Positions 36,639 through 46,073 of a stretch of 64,000 nt of DNA are shown one piece after another. The notes beneath the pieces were generated by a model. The model searched no databases. It was not told the DNA's origin and was given only the letters and a program-made list of their open reading frames with translations. The translations under genes and the position numbers were made by a program. Position 1 is the first letter of the stretch, and the number at the start of each line of letters is the position of its first letter. The stretch is from Streptomyces qinglanensis (lineage in GTDB: Bacteria; Actinomycetota; Actinomycetes; Streptomycetales; Streptomycetaceae), in contig NZ_FOGO01000001.1 in the NCBI RefSeq assembly GCF_900111245.1, positions 434,001 through 498,000 on the forward strand, written 5' to 3'.

Positions 36639-37802
36639 TCAGGAACCGCAGGCCGCCGCCGGATCGAGGGCGATACGGTACCCGCGTTTGGTGACGGTCT
36701 GCACCACAGAGGGCACCCCGAGAGCCGCTCGGAGCCGAGCAACGGCAGCCTCGACGGCATGCTCGTCGCTCCCCCCGCCGGGCAGGCACCCCAGCAGGTC
36801 GGCACACGACACCACCACCCCGGGCCGCCGCGCAAGCGCCCGCAGCACGGCCATGGGCGCGGGACTGACCGGCCGCAGCTCGCCGTCGAGCAGGGCGGCG
36901 GTGCCCCGCACCTCCAGCGTGCGGCCCGCCGCGGGCAGCACCGGTGCGGTGGCGGGCAGCCGCTCGCCCAGCAGCCGGACGAGCGCGCCGACCCGGAACC
37001 GCTCGGGCCAGTAGGCGGGGATGTCGCGGGCGAGCAGGGGCGCGGCCGTGACGGGGCCGACACAGGCGACCTGGGTACGGCCGCGGAGTACCCGGGTCAG
37101 GTCGTCGACCGCTCGCGCTCCGCGTTCTTCGGCGCGGGCGTACAGCCCGGCTGCTGCGAGGGCGCTGGTGAAGGTGAGGGCGTCCACGCCGCCACTCAGC
37201 ACCGCGTCGAGGAGCCGGTCGAGGGGGCCGGGGTCCAGGGGCCCGGTCCACCGGTAGACGGGCACGGGGACGACCTCGGCGCCGGCTCCGCGCAGCGCGT
37301 CGAGGAAGTCCCGCAGCGGCTCGCCGTGGAGTTGGACGGCGATCCGCAGTCCGGCCAGGTCGCTGCGGCCGAGGAGCCGTTCGAGGACTTCGCTGGAGGA
37401 TTCCGAGGCGGGTGACCAGGCTTCGCGGAGTCCGGCGGCGCGCAGCGCCCCGCATGCTTTGGGGCCGCGGGCGAGGAGTTCGCCCGCGGCGAGGACGCCG
37501 CGGAGGGCTTCGCCCTCGCCCCAGCCGTCGGCGGCCTCCATCCAGCCGCGGAAGCCGATGCCGGTGGTGGCGACGGCCACGTCGGGCGGGCGGGCGAGGA
37601 GTTCCTGGGTGGCGTCGCGCAGTTCCTCGTCGTCGGCGAGCGGGGCGATGCGCAGTGCGGGTCCGTGGACGACCTCGGCGCCGCGCCTCTCCAGCAGCGC
37701 GCCCAGCTCCTCGGCCCGGCGCGCGGCCGTGACCGCGACGGTGAACCCCGCCAGCGGGGGAACGGATCCCGTGCGGCTTCGCGACGGTTGAGGTGCCGAC
37801 AC
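36639..37802 (-). CDS. nnaR: NnaR-type regulator: HemD-like domain fused to a winged helix
   Basis: 387 aa. Residues ~18-270 are a uroporphyrinogen-III synthase (HemD)-like domain (GFTVAVTAARRAEELG, TFTSALAAAGL, VACVGPVTAAPLL). Residues ~285-385 are an OmpR-type winged helix (LLDGELRPVSPAPMAVLRAL, HAVEAAVARLRAALG, VVQTVTKRGYRI). This pairing is that of NnaR, which with GlnR activates nitrate/nitrite genes in S. coelicolor. The N-terminal domain probably senses a ligand rather than making heme. GTG 37802 follows GAGGAG. It is the last gene of the operon it is expected to control, suggesting feedback. Confidence 0.85.
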   Translation of the reverse strand: MSAPQPSRSRTGSVPPLAGFTVAVTAARRAEELGALLERRGAEVVHGPALRIAPLADDEELRDATQELLARPPDVAVATTGIGFRGWMEAADGWGEGEALRGVLAAGELLARGPKACGALRAAGLREAWSPASESSSEVLERLLGRSDLAGLRIAVQLHGEPLRDFLDALRGAGAEVVPVPVYRWTGPLDPGPLDRLLDAVLSGGVDALTFTSALAAAGLYARAEERGARAVDDLTRVLRGRTQVACVGPVTAAPLLARDIPAYWPERFRVGALVRLLGERLPATAPVLPAAGRTLEVRGTAALLDGELRPVSPAPMAVLRALARRPGVVVSCADLLGCLPGGGSDEHAVEAAVARLRAALGVPSVVQTVTKRGYRIALDPAAACGS

Positions 37803-37848
37803 CGCGTCTCCTCTCAGTTCCTATGTGGGCGCTGGGTGCTGTTCATAC

Positions 37849-38256
37849 TCACCCGACCAGCGTTTCCACCGTATTTCGCCGGGCCGAGACCTCGATCACT
37901 CTGCCGGTCAGCCGCACGTCGTGGACGGGGAGACGGGCGGTCTCGTCGTCCAGGCAGCGGCCGGTGGCCAGCTCGAAGACCTCCTTGCCGAGAGGGCCCG
38001 TGACGACGGGGACGCCGTCGCGGTCGCCGACGATGCCGTGGCAGATCACGGGTGCCCCGCTGAAGGGGTCCAGATTCCCGACCGCGTACACCTCACCGGT
38101 GTGCAGCCGGAAGAGGGCGACGGCGCTGCCGTCGGGCAGCAGCGCGGCGCGCCCGTGTTCGACGGGAAGGACGTCCAGCGGGCAGACGGCGGACCAGTCG
38201 GCCGTGGAGTCGGCAGGGTCGACGGGAGCGGCGGAGGCAGGGGTCATGGTGGTCAT
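37849..38256 (-). CDS. nirD: Nitrite reductase small subunit
   Basis: 135 aa, a Rieske-like beta fold (LFRLHTGEVYAVGNLDPFSGAPVI, PVVTGPLGKEVFEL) that lacks the Cys/His cluster ligands, as is normal for NirD. It partners NirB in assimilatory, NADH-dependent reduction of nitrite to ammonium. ATG 38256 (MTTMTPAS) is favoured by GAAAGG 8 nt upstream; an in-frame ATG at 38247 and GTG at 38265 are alternatives. It follows nirB by 35 nt. Confidence 0.92.
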   Translation of the reverse strand: MTTMTPASAAPVDPADSTADWSAVCPLDVLPVEHGRAALLPDGSAVALFRLHTGEVYAVGNLDPFSGAPVICHGIVGDRDGVPVVTGPLGKEVFELATGRCLDDETARLPVHDVRLTGRVIEVSARRNTVETLVG

Positions 38257-38291
38257 GGCGGTCACCTTTCGGCTCTTACGGGCGGGAGTGC

Positions 38292-40865
38292 TCAACGGGC
38301 GCGCGCCCCCTCGGCGGCGGGCACCTCGGGCATGCCGAGAGACACCGGGCCCGGCACAGGCACCGGCTGCTCCCGCTCGACGGCGAAGGAGATCGCCGGG
38401 TCGGGCGTCCCGGGGGCGTTGACGAAGGAGGTGAAGCGGGCCAGCTTCTCGGGGTCCTCCAGGACGCCGCGCCACTCGTCGCGGTAGTCGGCGACGTGGC
38501 GTTCCATGGCGGCGTCCAGTTCGGCGCAGATGCCGAGCGAGTCGTCCATGATGACGGCCCGCAGGTGGTCGAGGCCGCCCTCCAGGTTCTCCAGCCAGGC
38601 GGCGGTGCGCTGGAGGCGGTCGGCGGTGCGGATGTAGAACATCAGGAACCGGTCGATCGTGCGCACCAGGGTGTCGTGGTCCAGGTCGGACGCGAGGAGT
38701 TCGGCGTGGCGGGGGGTGAAGCCGCCGTTGCCGCCGACGTAGAGGTTCCAGCCCTGCTCGGTGGCGATGATCCCGAAGTCCTTGCTGCGGGCCTCCGCGC
38801 ACTCCCGGGCACAGCCCGAGACGCCCGCCTTGAGCTTGTGCGGGGCGCGCAGCCCCCGGTAGCGCAGCTCGAGTTCGATGGCGAGCCCGACCGAGTCCTG
38901 GACTCCGTAGCGGCACCAGGTGGAGCCCACGCAGGACTTCACCGTACGGACGGCCTTGCCGTAGGCGTGTCCGGACTCGAAGCCGGCGTCGGTGAGCCGC
39001 CGCCAGATGGCGGGGAGTTCTTCGAGCCGGGCGCCGAGCAGGTCGATGCGCTGACCGCCGGTGATCTTGGTGTAGAGGCCGAAATCGCGGGCCACCTCGC
39101 CCAGCACGATGAGCCGGGCCGGGGTGATCTCGCCGCCGGGTACCCGGGGGACGACGGAGTAGGTGCCGTTGCGCTGCATGTTGGCCAGGTGGCGGTCGTT
39201 GGTGTCCTGGAGTCCGCCGCGCTCGCCGTCCAGGATGTGGGTGCCGCTGTCGCGGGAGGCGAGGATCGCGGCGACGGCGGGCTTGCACACGTCGCAGCCG
39301 CGCCCGCGCCCGTGCTCGGCCACCAACTGCGAGAAGGTGGTGATGCCGGTGGCCGCGACGATCTCGAACAGCTCGGCCCGCGCGTGGTCGAAGTGCTCGC
39401 ACAGCGCCGTGGACTGCTCGACGCCTGCCGCTTCGAGAAGCTGCTTGAGCGCCGGTACGCACGAGCCGCAACCGGTCCCCGCCTTGGTGCAGGACTTCAG
39501 CGCGGGGACGTCGGCACAGCCCTGTCCGGTGATGGCCTCGGTCAACTCGCCCTTGGTGACGGCGTGGCAGCTACAGATCTGTGCGGCGTCGGGCAGTCCG
39601 GCCACTCCGGCGCCGGTCGCCCCGCCGCCCTCGGACTGCGGAGCCAGTAGCGCCGACGGGTCGGCGGGCAGGGCGCTGCCGACCAGGGGGCGCAGCAGCG
39701 GATAGCCGGAGGTGTCGCCGACGAGGATGCCGCCGAGCAGCGTCTTGGCGTCGTCGGAGACGACGAGCTTGCCGTAGGTGGCGGCGACCGGGTCGTTGAG
39801 GACGACCTCCAGGGCGCCGGGCGTGGTGGCGTGCGCGTCCCCGAAGGAGGCGACGCCGACGCCGAGCAGCTTGAGCTGGGTCGCGGTGTCGGCGCCGGGG
39901 AAGCGGGCCTCGCCGCCCAGCAGCCGGTCGGCGACCGTCTCGGCCATGGCGTACCCGGGTGCGACCAGCCCGAGGGTCCGCCCCTCGACGCAGGCGACCT
40001 CGCCCACGGCCCACACATGGGGGTCGGTGACGGAACGGCAGGTCTCGTCCACGACGACGCCGCCGCGCTCCCCCACCTGGAGGCCGGCTTCCCTGGCGAG
40101 CTCGTCGCGGGGTCGTACCCCGGCGGCGAAGACGACCAGGTCGGTCTCCAGGAAGGTGCCGTCGGTCAGCTCCACACCGGTGGCGGCGCCGGTCTCCGGG
40201 TCGGTGACGACCTGCTTGGTGCCGGTGCCGGTGTGGAGGGCCACGTCCAGCTCGCCCACCATGCGGCCGAGCAGCGCGCCGCCGCCCTCGTCGAGCTGGA
40301 CGGCCATCAGATGCGGGGCCATCTCGACGACGTGGGTGGTCAGGCCCAGCAGCCGCAGCGCGTTGGCGGCCTCCAGACCCAGCAGCCCGCCGCCGACGAC
40401 GACGCCGCGCCCGGTGGTGGATTCCTCGGCCGCGGTCCGGATGGCGTCGATGTCGTCCAGGGTGCGGTAGACGAGGCAGCCGGGGGCCGTGGAGCCGGGC
40501 AGCGGCGGCACGAACGGCCGCGAGCCGGTGGCCAGGACGAGCGCGTCGTAGCGCACCCGCTCGCCGGACGCCGTCAGTACGGCGTCCGCCTCGCGGTCGA
40601 GCGCACGTACCGGGTCGCCCAACCTCAGGTCGATCCGCTCGGGGTCGTGCTCGGGCAGCCGCAGGGCGCTCTCGTCGGCGCCGTCGAAGCAGGAGGAGAG
40701 GGCCACCCGGTCGTAGGCGGGACGCCCCTCCTCGGCGAGCACGGTGACCTCCCACTGCCGCTCCGCGTCACGGGAGTCGAGGGCTTCGACCAGCCGGTGG
40801 CCGACCATGCCGTGACCGACGACGACGAGCTTGCGCGGGGCTTCGGAGTGCTGGGGGATGGTCAT
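38292..40865 (-). CDS. nirB: Nitrite reductase [NAD(P)H] large subunit
   Basis: 857 aa, full length. The order is FAD/NAD(P)H oxidoreductase (VVVGHGMVGHRL, VVVGGGLLGLEAANAL), then two BFD-like [2Fe-2S] segments (ICSCHAVTKG...TGCGSCVPALK, and CDVCKPAV), then the siroheme/[4Fe-4S] ferrodoxin-like domain with ligands in KSCVGSTWCRYG and VSGCARECAEARS. It reduces nitrite to ammonium in the cytosol with six electrons. ATG 40865 (MTIPQHSE) was chosen because GAGG lies 8 nt upstream; GTG 40874 overlaps the preceding stop. It acts with NirD. Confidence 0.95.
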   Translation of the reverse strand: MTIPQHSEAPRKLVVVGHGMVGHRLVEALDSRDAERQWEVTVLAEEGRPAYDRVALSSCFDGADESALRLPEHDPERIDLRLGDPVRALDREADAVLTASGERVRYDALVLATGSRPFVPPLPGSTAPGCLVYRTLDDIDAIRTAAEESTTGRGVVVGGGLLGLEAANALRLLGLTTHVVEMAPHLMAVQLDEGGGALLGRMVGELDVALHTGTGTKQVVTDPETGAATGVELTDGTFLETDLVVFAAGVRPRDELAREAGLQVGERGGVVVDETCRSVTDPHVWAVGEVACVEGRTLGLVAPGYAMAETVADRLLGGEARFPGADTATQLKLLGVGVASFGDAHATTPGALEVVLNDPVAATYGKLVVSDDAKTLLGGILVGDTSGYPLLRPLVGSALPADPSALLAPQSEGGGATGAGVAGLPDAAQICSCHAVTKGELTEAITGQGCADVPALKSCTKAGTGCGSCVPALKQLLEAAGVEQSTALCEHFDHARAELFEIVAATGITTFSQLVAEHGRGRGCDVCKPAVAAILASRDSGTHILDGERGGLQDTNDRHLANMQRNGTYSVVPRVPGGEITPARLIVLGEVARDFGLYTKITGGQRIDLLGARLEELPAIWRRLTDAGFESGHAYGKAVRTVKSCVGSTWCRYGVQDSVGLAIELELRYRGLRAPHKLKAGVSGCARECAEARSKDFGIIATEQGWNLYVGGNGGFTPRHAELLASDLDHDTLVRTIDRFLMFYIRTADRLQRTAAWLENLEGGLDHLRAVIMDDSLGICAELDAAMERHVADYRDEWRGVLEDPEKLARFTSFVNAPGTPDPAISFAVEREQPVPVPGPVSLGMPEVPAAEGARAR

Positions 40866-40870
40866 GGTGT

Positions 40871-42433
40871 TCACCTCGGGGCGGTCGTGGCAGGAGTGTC
40901 ACGGCTGGAGAGCGGGTCGGTCTCCGCGAGCCAGGCGGAGATCTTCTCGACGGCGCCGCGGCAGCCGCCGCAGCCGGTGGTGGCGCGGGTGGCGTCGGCC
41001 AGTTCGCGGGCCGAGCGGGCGCCGTCGTACCAGGCGGAGCGCAGGGCGCCCTTGGTGACGCTGTTGCAGCGGCACACCATCGCGTGGTCGGGCAGCGCCT
41101 CGCCCGTCTCGCCCGCCGTCTCGGGCGGCAGCGCCCGGCCGAGCATGAGGGCGAGGCGGTCGGAGGGGGCGGGCGCTCCCTTGTCGTAGAGCTGGACGAG
41201 GCCGGCGGCGGCGTCGGGGACGCCCAGCAGAATGGCGCCGGTGACCCGGTCGCCGTGCAGCACGAGCTTGGCGTAGCGCTCGCGGGACGGGTCCTCCAGC
41301 CGGAGGACCTCGGGGCCGCCGTCGTCCGGGAAGTCCCCCTCCGCGGGACCTTGCCCGCCGGGACCGCCACCGGCCGGGGCGTGGCCGGCGAAGCCGTCGT
41401 CCGTCACGAACGGGTCGCCCAGGCAGGCGAGTTCGATACCGGCCGCCTTCAGTCGGGTCACCCGCGGGGAGCCCAGGTAGCGCGCGTACAGGTCCTCGCC
41501 GGTCAGCCGCCCGGCCAGCACGCTCGCCTGCTCCCAGCCGGGCTGTACGAGCCCGGGCTCGGCGTCGGCGCAGTCACCGAGCGCGTAGACGTCCGGGTCG
41601 GAGGTGGTGAGGGTGTCATCGACGGCGATCCCGGCCGGGCCGACGTCCAGCCCGCACTCCTCGGCGAGCCCGGTCTCGGGCCGCGCGCCGGTGCACAGCA
41701 GCAGTCCCGCGGCGGTCAGCACACTGCCGTCGTCCAGGTGCAGCCCCTTGCCGGGCTCCCAGCGGACCGCCATCACGCCCAGTCGCTGCTCGATGCCGGT
41801 ACGGCGCAGCGCACGGCCCAGCACCCGCCCGGCGGGCGCGTCCAACTGCCGGTCCATCACATGCGGTGCCGGGTGGACGACGGTGACGGCGACGCCGCGG
41901 GCCACCAGGGCCCGCGCCGCCTCCAGGCCGAGGACGCCGCCGCCGAGGACGGCGATCCGCGCGCCGACGGCTCGGGCCCGGTCGGCGAGGCGGCGCAGTC
42001 GGCGCGCGTCGCCGAGCGTGCGCAGCGCGGTGACGCCCCGTGCCAGTGCCCCGATCCCCTCCTCCGTCTCCTCCCGCAGCCCCGGCAGCGGCGGTACGGC
42101 AGTGCCGGCGCCAGTGGCCAGCACGAGCCTGTCGTACGGGAGTTGCCGTCCGTCGGCGGTACTGACGGTGCGGGACGTGCGGTCGATTCCGGTGACGGTG
42201 GTGCCGGTCGCCAGCGGGTTCTCCCCGGACTCCGCGGGCGCCAGATCGTTCTCCGTCAGCGAGCCGGACAGCAGTCCGGGCAGCAGGACCCGGTTGTAGC
42301 CGCCGACCGGCTCGGCACCCAGCACGGTCATCCGCACCCGCCTGCTCCTGGGGTCGCGCCGCAGTGTCTCCTCGTACAGCCGCGCGCCGACCATTCCGTT
42401 GCCGACGACCACGACGTTCAGGGCCCGGTTCAC
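40871..42433 (-). CDS. FAD-dependent oxidoreductase with BFD-like [2Fe-2S] domain, nitrate reductase electron donor
   Basis: 520 aa. It resembles the first half of NirB: FAD site VVVVGNGMVGARLYE, NAD(P)H site IAVLGGGVLGLEAARAL, FAD motif VYALGDCADAEPG, then a C-terminal BFD-like domain with CRCNSVTKG and TGCGGCRG. It has no siroheme domain, so it is not itself a nitrite reductase. Its place between nasA and nirB, with 4-nt GTGA overlaps on the nasA side, makes it the probable NADH-dependent electron donor for NasA (NasB/NasC-like). The assignment to nitrate rather than nitrite reduction is inference from context. Confidence 0.85.
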   Translation of the reverse strand: MNRALNVVVVGNGMVGARLYEETLRRDPRSRRVRMTVLGAEPVGGYNRVLLPGLLSGSLTENDLAPAESGENPLATGTTVTGIDRTSRTVSTADGRQLPYDRLVLATGAGTAVPPLPGLREETEEGIGALARGVTALRTLGDARRLRRLADRARAVGARIAVLGGGVLGLEAARALVARGVAVTVVHPAPHVMDRQLDAPAGRVLGRALRRTGIEQRLGVMAVRWEPGKGLHLDDGSVLTAAGLLLCTGARPETGLAEECGLDVGPAGIAVDDTLTTSDPDVYALGDCADAEPGLVQPGWEQASVLAGRLTGEDLYARYLGSPRVTRLKAAGIELACLGDPFVTDDGFAGHAPAGGGPGGQGPAEGDFPDDGGPEVLRLEDPSRERYAKLVLHGDRVTGAILLGVPDAAAGLVQLYDKGAPAPSDRLALMLGRALPPETAGETGEALPDHAMVCRCNSVTKGALRSAWYDGARSARELADATRATTGCGGCRGAVEKISAWLAETDPLSSRDTPATTAPR

Positions 42434-44610
42434 GCGGCCTCCTCGGGACTCGTGGCGCCGCCCCCGTCGGCGCGCTCCAGCCGTACCGCGCTCAGCTTGA
42501 ACTCCGGCATCCGGCTGACCGGGTCGAGCGCGGGGTTGGTGAGGACGTTGGCGGCGCCGTCGCCGGGGAAGTGGAAGGGCAGGAAGACCGTGTCGGGGCG
42601 CAGGCCCGCGACGCAGCGGGTGCGGGCGAGGACGGCGCCGCGCCGCGAGACGACCCGCGCGGTGTCCCCGTCGGCGAGCCCGGCGCGGCGGGCCGTGTCG
42701 GGGTGCACCTCGACGTAGGGTCCGGGCGCCGCGGCGGCCAGTTCCGGCACCCGGCGGGTCTGGGCTCCGGACTGGTAGTGCTGCAGTTGCCGCCCGGTGG
42801 TGGCGTACAGCGGGTGTGCGGCGTCGGGCAGTTCGGCCGCGTCCCGGTGCTCGACGGGCAGGAAGCGGGCCCGCCCGTCGGGGTGTGCGAACCGGTCGAG
42901 GAAGAGGCGCGGGGTGCCGACGGCGCCGGTCGGCTCCGGCACGCCGGCACCGGGCGGCGCCGCGGGGACGGGCCAGTACACGGGCCGTTCCGCGTCCAGG
43001 AGTTCCGGCGCGGCACCGGCGTAGTCGGCGGTGCCGCCGGCCGAGGCGCGGCGCAGCTCGTCGAGGACTGCGGCCGGGTCGGTGGGGAACTCGTGCCCGG
43101 ACCGGCCCAGCCGGACCGCGAGGCCGTGCAGCACCTCCAGGTCGGTCCGCACGCCGGGCGGCGGGCACTGGACGGCCCGGCGGCGCAGGATGCGGCCCTC
43201 CAGATTGGTCATGGTGCCGGACTCCTCGGCCCACATGGCCACGGGCAGCACCACGTCGGCGAGCTCGGCGGTCTCCGAGCGGAGGAAGTCGGCGACGACG
43301 AGGAGGTCCAGCGACCGCAGTCGTTCGACGACGCGGCGCGCCCGGGGCGCGGAGACGACCGGGTTGGAGCCCATCACCAGCAGTGCCGCCGGGCCGTCCG
43401 GGGTGCCGAGCGCGTCCAGCAGTTCCCAGGCGCTGCGTCCGGCGCCGGGCAGCGACGCCGCGGGCACGCCCCAGACCTCTGCGACGTGCGCGCGGGCCGC
43501 GGGGTCCTCGATGTGCCGGTAGCCGGGCAGTTGGTCGGCCTTCTGGCCGTGCTCGCGGCCGCCCTGCCCGTTGCCCTGCCCGGTCAGGCAACCGTAGCCG
43601 GAGCCCGGGGTGCCGGGCAGTCCGAGGGCCAGGGCCAGGTCGATCCAGGCGGAGACGGTGTCGACGCCCTTGCTGTGCTGCTCGGCACCGCGCCCGGTGA
43701 GGATGTGGGCGCGCGGGGCCCGGGCCAGTGCGGCGGCGGCGCGGCGCAGGTCGGCGGCGGCCACTCCGGTCAGCCGCTCGGTGCGCTCCGGCCACCAGCG
43801 CGCGGCACACTGCCGCACGCCCTCCCATCCGACGGTGCGCTCTTCGCGGTAGGCGGTGCGCTGCGGAGTGTCCAGACAGCCCTCCACCAGTGCGACGTGC
43901 AGCAGCCCGAGCGCCAGTGCCAGGTCGGTGCCCGGCGCCGGCTGGAGGTGGAGGCCGCCGCCCTCCAGCGCCACCTGCGCGGTCGCCGTGCGGCGCGGAT
44001 CGACGACGATCAGCCGCGCCGGATCGAGGTGTCCCATCAGCGGCGGCATCGTCTCAGCGGGGTTGGCGCCGACGAGCACCAGCGCACCGGAGTCGTCCAG
44101 GTCCGTGACCGGGAACGGCAGTCCGCGGTCGAGTCCGAAGGCCCTGGTGCCTGCCGCGGCCGCGGACGACATGCAGAACCGGCCGTTGTAGTCGATCTGC
44201 GAGGTGCCGAGTGCGACCCGGGCGAACTTGCCGAGCGCATACGCCTTCTCGTTCGTCAGCCCGCCACTGCCGAAGGCTGCGACGGCGTCGGCTCCACGCC
44301 GCTCGCGCAGTGCGGCGAAGCGCCGGGCCACCAGGTCCAGTGCCTCGTCCCAGCCGGCCGCGCGCAGCGGGCCGCCCGCGGTCTCCCGGACCAGCGGGGT
44401 GGTCAGCCGCTCGGGCGAGTCCAGCAGCTGCGCGGAGGTCCAGCCCTTCTGGCAGAGGCCGCCCCGGTTGGTGGGGAACGCGCGCGGGGCGACGGCCGGA
44501 CGGGCCGGTGCGGACGGCAGGTCGGGATCGGCGCCGGGGGCGGGGGTGAGGGTCATGGCGCACTGCAGGGCGCAGTACGGGCAGTGGGTCGCGGTGGCGG
44601 CCGCGGTCAC
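42430..44610 (-). CDS. nasA: Assimilatory nitrate reductase catalytic subunit
   Basis: 726 aa, a molybdopterin oxidoreductase. The N-terminal [4Fe-4S] ligands are C10, C13, C17 and C53 (CPYCALQC and GGLCQKGW). The bis-MGD core includes GSGGLTNEKAYALGKFAR, the Mo-ligand region NGRFCMSSA, GSGYGCLTGQGNGQGGREHG, and the C-terminal dinucleotide-binding domain (TTGRQLQHYQSGAQT). No signal peptide is present, so it is the cytosolic assimilatory type that reduces nitrate to nitrite. It lacks the extra C-terminal BFD domain of some NasA proteins; the next gene supplies one. GTG 44610 is 1 nt after the narK stop. Confidence 0.93.
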   Translation of the reverse strand: MTAAATATHCPYCALQCAMTLTPAPGADPDLPSAPARPAVAPRAFPTNRGGLCQKGWTSAQLLDSPERLTTPLVRETAGGPLRAAGWDEALDLVARRFAALRERRGADAVAAFGSGGLTNEKAYALGKFARVALGTSQIDYNGRFCMSSAAAAGTRAFGLDRGLPFPVTDLDDSGALVLVGANPAETMPPLMGHLDPARLIVVDPRRTATAQVALEGGGLHLQPAPGTDLALALGLLHVALVEGCLDTPQRTAYREERTVGWEGVRQCAARWWPERTERLTGVAAADLRRAAAALARAPRAHILTGRGAEQHSKGVDTVSAWIDLALALGLPGTPGSGYGCLTGQGNGQGGREHGQKADQLPGYRHIEDPAARAHVAEVWGVPAASLPGAGRSAWELLDALGTPDGPAALLVMGSNPVVSAPRARRVVERLRSLDLLVVADFLRSETAELADVVLPVAMWAEESGTMTNLEGRILRRRAVQCPPPGVRTDLEVLHGLAVRLGRSGHEFPTDPAAVLDELRRASAGGTADYAGAAPELLDAERPVYWPVPAAPPGAGVPEPTGAVGTPRLFLDRFAHPDGRARFLPVEHRDAAELPDAAHPLYATTGRQLQHYQSGAQTRRVPELAAAAPGPYVEVHPDTARRAGLADGDTARVVSRRGAVLARTRCVAGLRPDTVFLPFHFPGDGAANVLTNPALDPVSRMPEFKLSAVRLERADGGGATSPEEAA

Positions 44611-44611
44611 C

Positions 44612-46027
44612 TCAGGCCCCCCGCTCGGCGACGGCCGGCTGCGGCTCCGGCTGGGTGGCGTCCGGCTCCGGTCGGGCCGGCTGCCGCCGCACCGCGGCCA
44701 CCCGGGTGGCGGGTCCGGCGGCGGGCCGCCGCACGTATCCGGCCCAGGTCACCGCCAGGCACAGCAGGTAGAAGACGAGGAAGGCGCCGATCGCCGCGTC
44801 CGCGTCACCCGTGCTCCGGTACGACTGGCGGAAGGCGAGGTTGATGCCGACTCCGCCCAGGGCGCCCATCGCGCCCGAGACGGCGATGACGGCACCGGCC
44901 AGTCGGCGTCCCCGGGCCAGGGCGGCAGTCGGGTCGGCCCCGGCTTCCACGGCGCTCCGGGCGCGTGCGGCGTAGCGGGCGGGGATCATCTTGTAGGTGG
45001 CGCCGTTGCCCAGCCCGGTCAGCACGAACACCGCGGTGAACACGGCCACATAGGCGGCGAACGAGTCGGCGGCCGAGGCGGCCAGCACGCATCCGGCGCC
45101 GCAGGCCAGCGCCAGGAACGACCAGGCGGTGACCCGGGCGCCGCCGAACCGGTCGGCCAGCCGGCCGCCCAGCGGCCGCGAGAGCGAGCCCAGCAGCGGC
45201 CCGAGGAAGGTCAGCGCGGCGGCCTGCGCGGGGCTCTTGCCGAACTCGTTCTGCAGCACCAGTCCGAAGCCGAAGCCGAGGCCGATGAAGGATCCGAAGG
45301 TGCCGATGTACAGCAGGGAGAGCGTCCAGCAGTGGATGTCGCGCGCAGCACTGCGGTAGGCGCCGTAGTCGGTGCGGTTGGTGGCCAGATTGTCCATCCC
45401 CCGGTGGGCCAGCAGCGCGGCCAGCAGCAGAGCCGGGACGAACAGCAGGGGCAGCACCTCCGGGTGTGCGATGCCCACGGTGGCCAGTACGGCCAGCCCC
45501 AGCAGCTGCACGGTGGCGACCCCGAGGTTGCCGCCCCCGGCGTTCAGCCCCAGCGCCCAGCCCTTCTCCCGCTCGGGGAAGAAACCGTTGATGTTGACCA
45601 TGGAGGAGGCGAAGTTGCCGCCTCCCAGACCGGACACGGCCGCGCACAGCAGCAGTACCCACAGCGGCGTGTCCGGGCGGCGCACCAGGACCGCCGCCGA
45701 CACCACGGGTATCAGCAGTGCCAGTGCGGAGCACACGGTCCAGGTGCGGCCCCCGAACCGGGTGACGGCGAACCCGTAGGGCAGCCGCAGCAGCGCGCCC
45801 ACCAGGGACACCAGCGACACCAGCAGGAACTTCTCGTCCGGGGTCAGCGTGAACCCGGCCTGCGGCGTCATGAACAGCACCAGTACCGACCACAGGCTCC
45901 AGACCGCGAACCCGATGTGCTCGGCGCACACGGACAGCCACAGGTTGCGCCGCGCCGTGCGCCGTCCCTCGCTCGCCCAGAAGCCCGGGTCCTCCGGCTC
46001 CCATCGGGTGATCCACCGTGCTCGCAC
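44612..46027 (-). CDS. narK: Nitrate/nitrite MFS transporter NarK/NasD type
   Basis: 471 aa with about twelve transmembrane helices. The nitrate signature GGNFASSMVNINGFFPEREKG and its second copy GLGNGATYKMIP (nitrate-binding regions of TM5 and TM11) are present, as is RLPYGFAVTRFGGRTW. It would import nitrate for the reductases encoded downstream. The charged C-terminal tail (~40 aa) is probably cytosolic. GTG 46027 follows GGAG by 5 nt. It is the first gene of the operon, 24 nt after the predicted transcription start and directly behind a GlnR-like box. Confidence 0.94.
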   Translation of the reverse strand: MRARWITRWEPEDPGFWASEGRRTARRNLWLSVCAEHIGFAVWSLWSVLVLFMTPQAGFTLTPDEKFLLVSLVSLVGALLRLPYGFAVTRFGGRTWTVCSALALLIPVVSAAVLVRRPDTPLWVLLLCAAVSGLGGGNFASSMVNINGFFPEREKGWALGLNAGGGNLGVATVQLLGLAVLATVGIAHPEVLPLLFVPALLLAALLAHRGMDNLATNRTDYGAYRSAARDIHCWTLSLLYIGTFGSFIGLGFGFGLVLQNEFGKSPAQAAALTFLGPLLGSLSRPLGGRLADRFGGARVTAWSFLALACGAGCVLAASAADSFAAYVAVFTAVFVLTGLGNGATYKMIPARYAARARSAVEAGADPTAALARGRRLAGAVIAVSGAMGALGGVGINLAFRQSYRSTGDADAAIGAFLVFYLLCLAVTWAGYVRRPAAGPATRVAAVRRQPARPEPDATQPEPQPAVAERGA

Positions 46028-46057
46028 ATCGTCTCCTGTCCGCTGGAAGGAACACCG

Positions 46058-46063
46058 ATGCTA
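46058..46063 (-). promoter_or_regulatory. -10 box of the nitrate operon
   Basis: TAGCAT on the minus strand would start transcription near 46051, ~24 nt before the narK GTG. The -35 position falls inside the GlnR-like box and has no good hexamer, as expected for an activator-dependent promoter. Confidence 0.5.
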
Positions 46064-46073
46064 GGAGCGGGCC

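Noticed and set aside
43000..43828. Upstream open codons that would extend the FAD/[2Fe-2S] gene by ~465 residues across nasA.
   Set aside because: The extension has no family similarity, while the GTG at 42433 gives a proper FAD-binding N-terminus and a 4-nt overlap with nasA.
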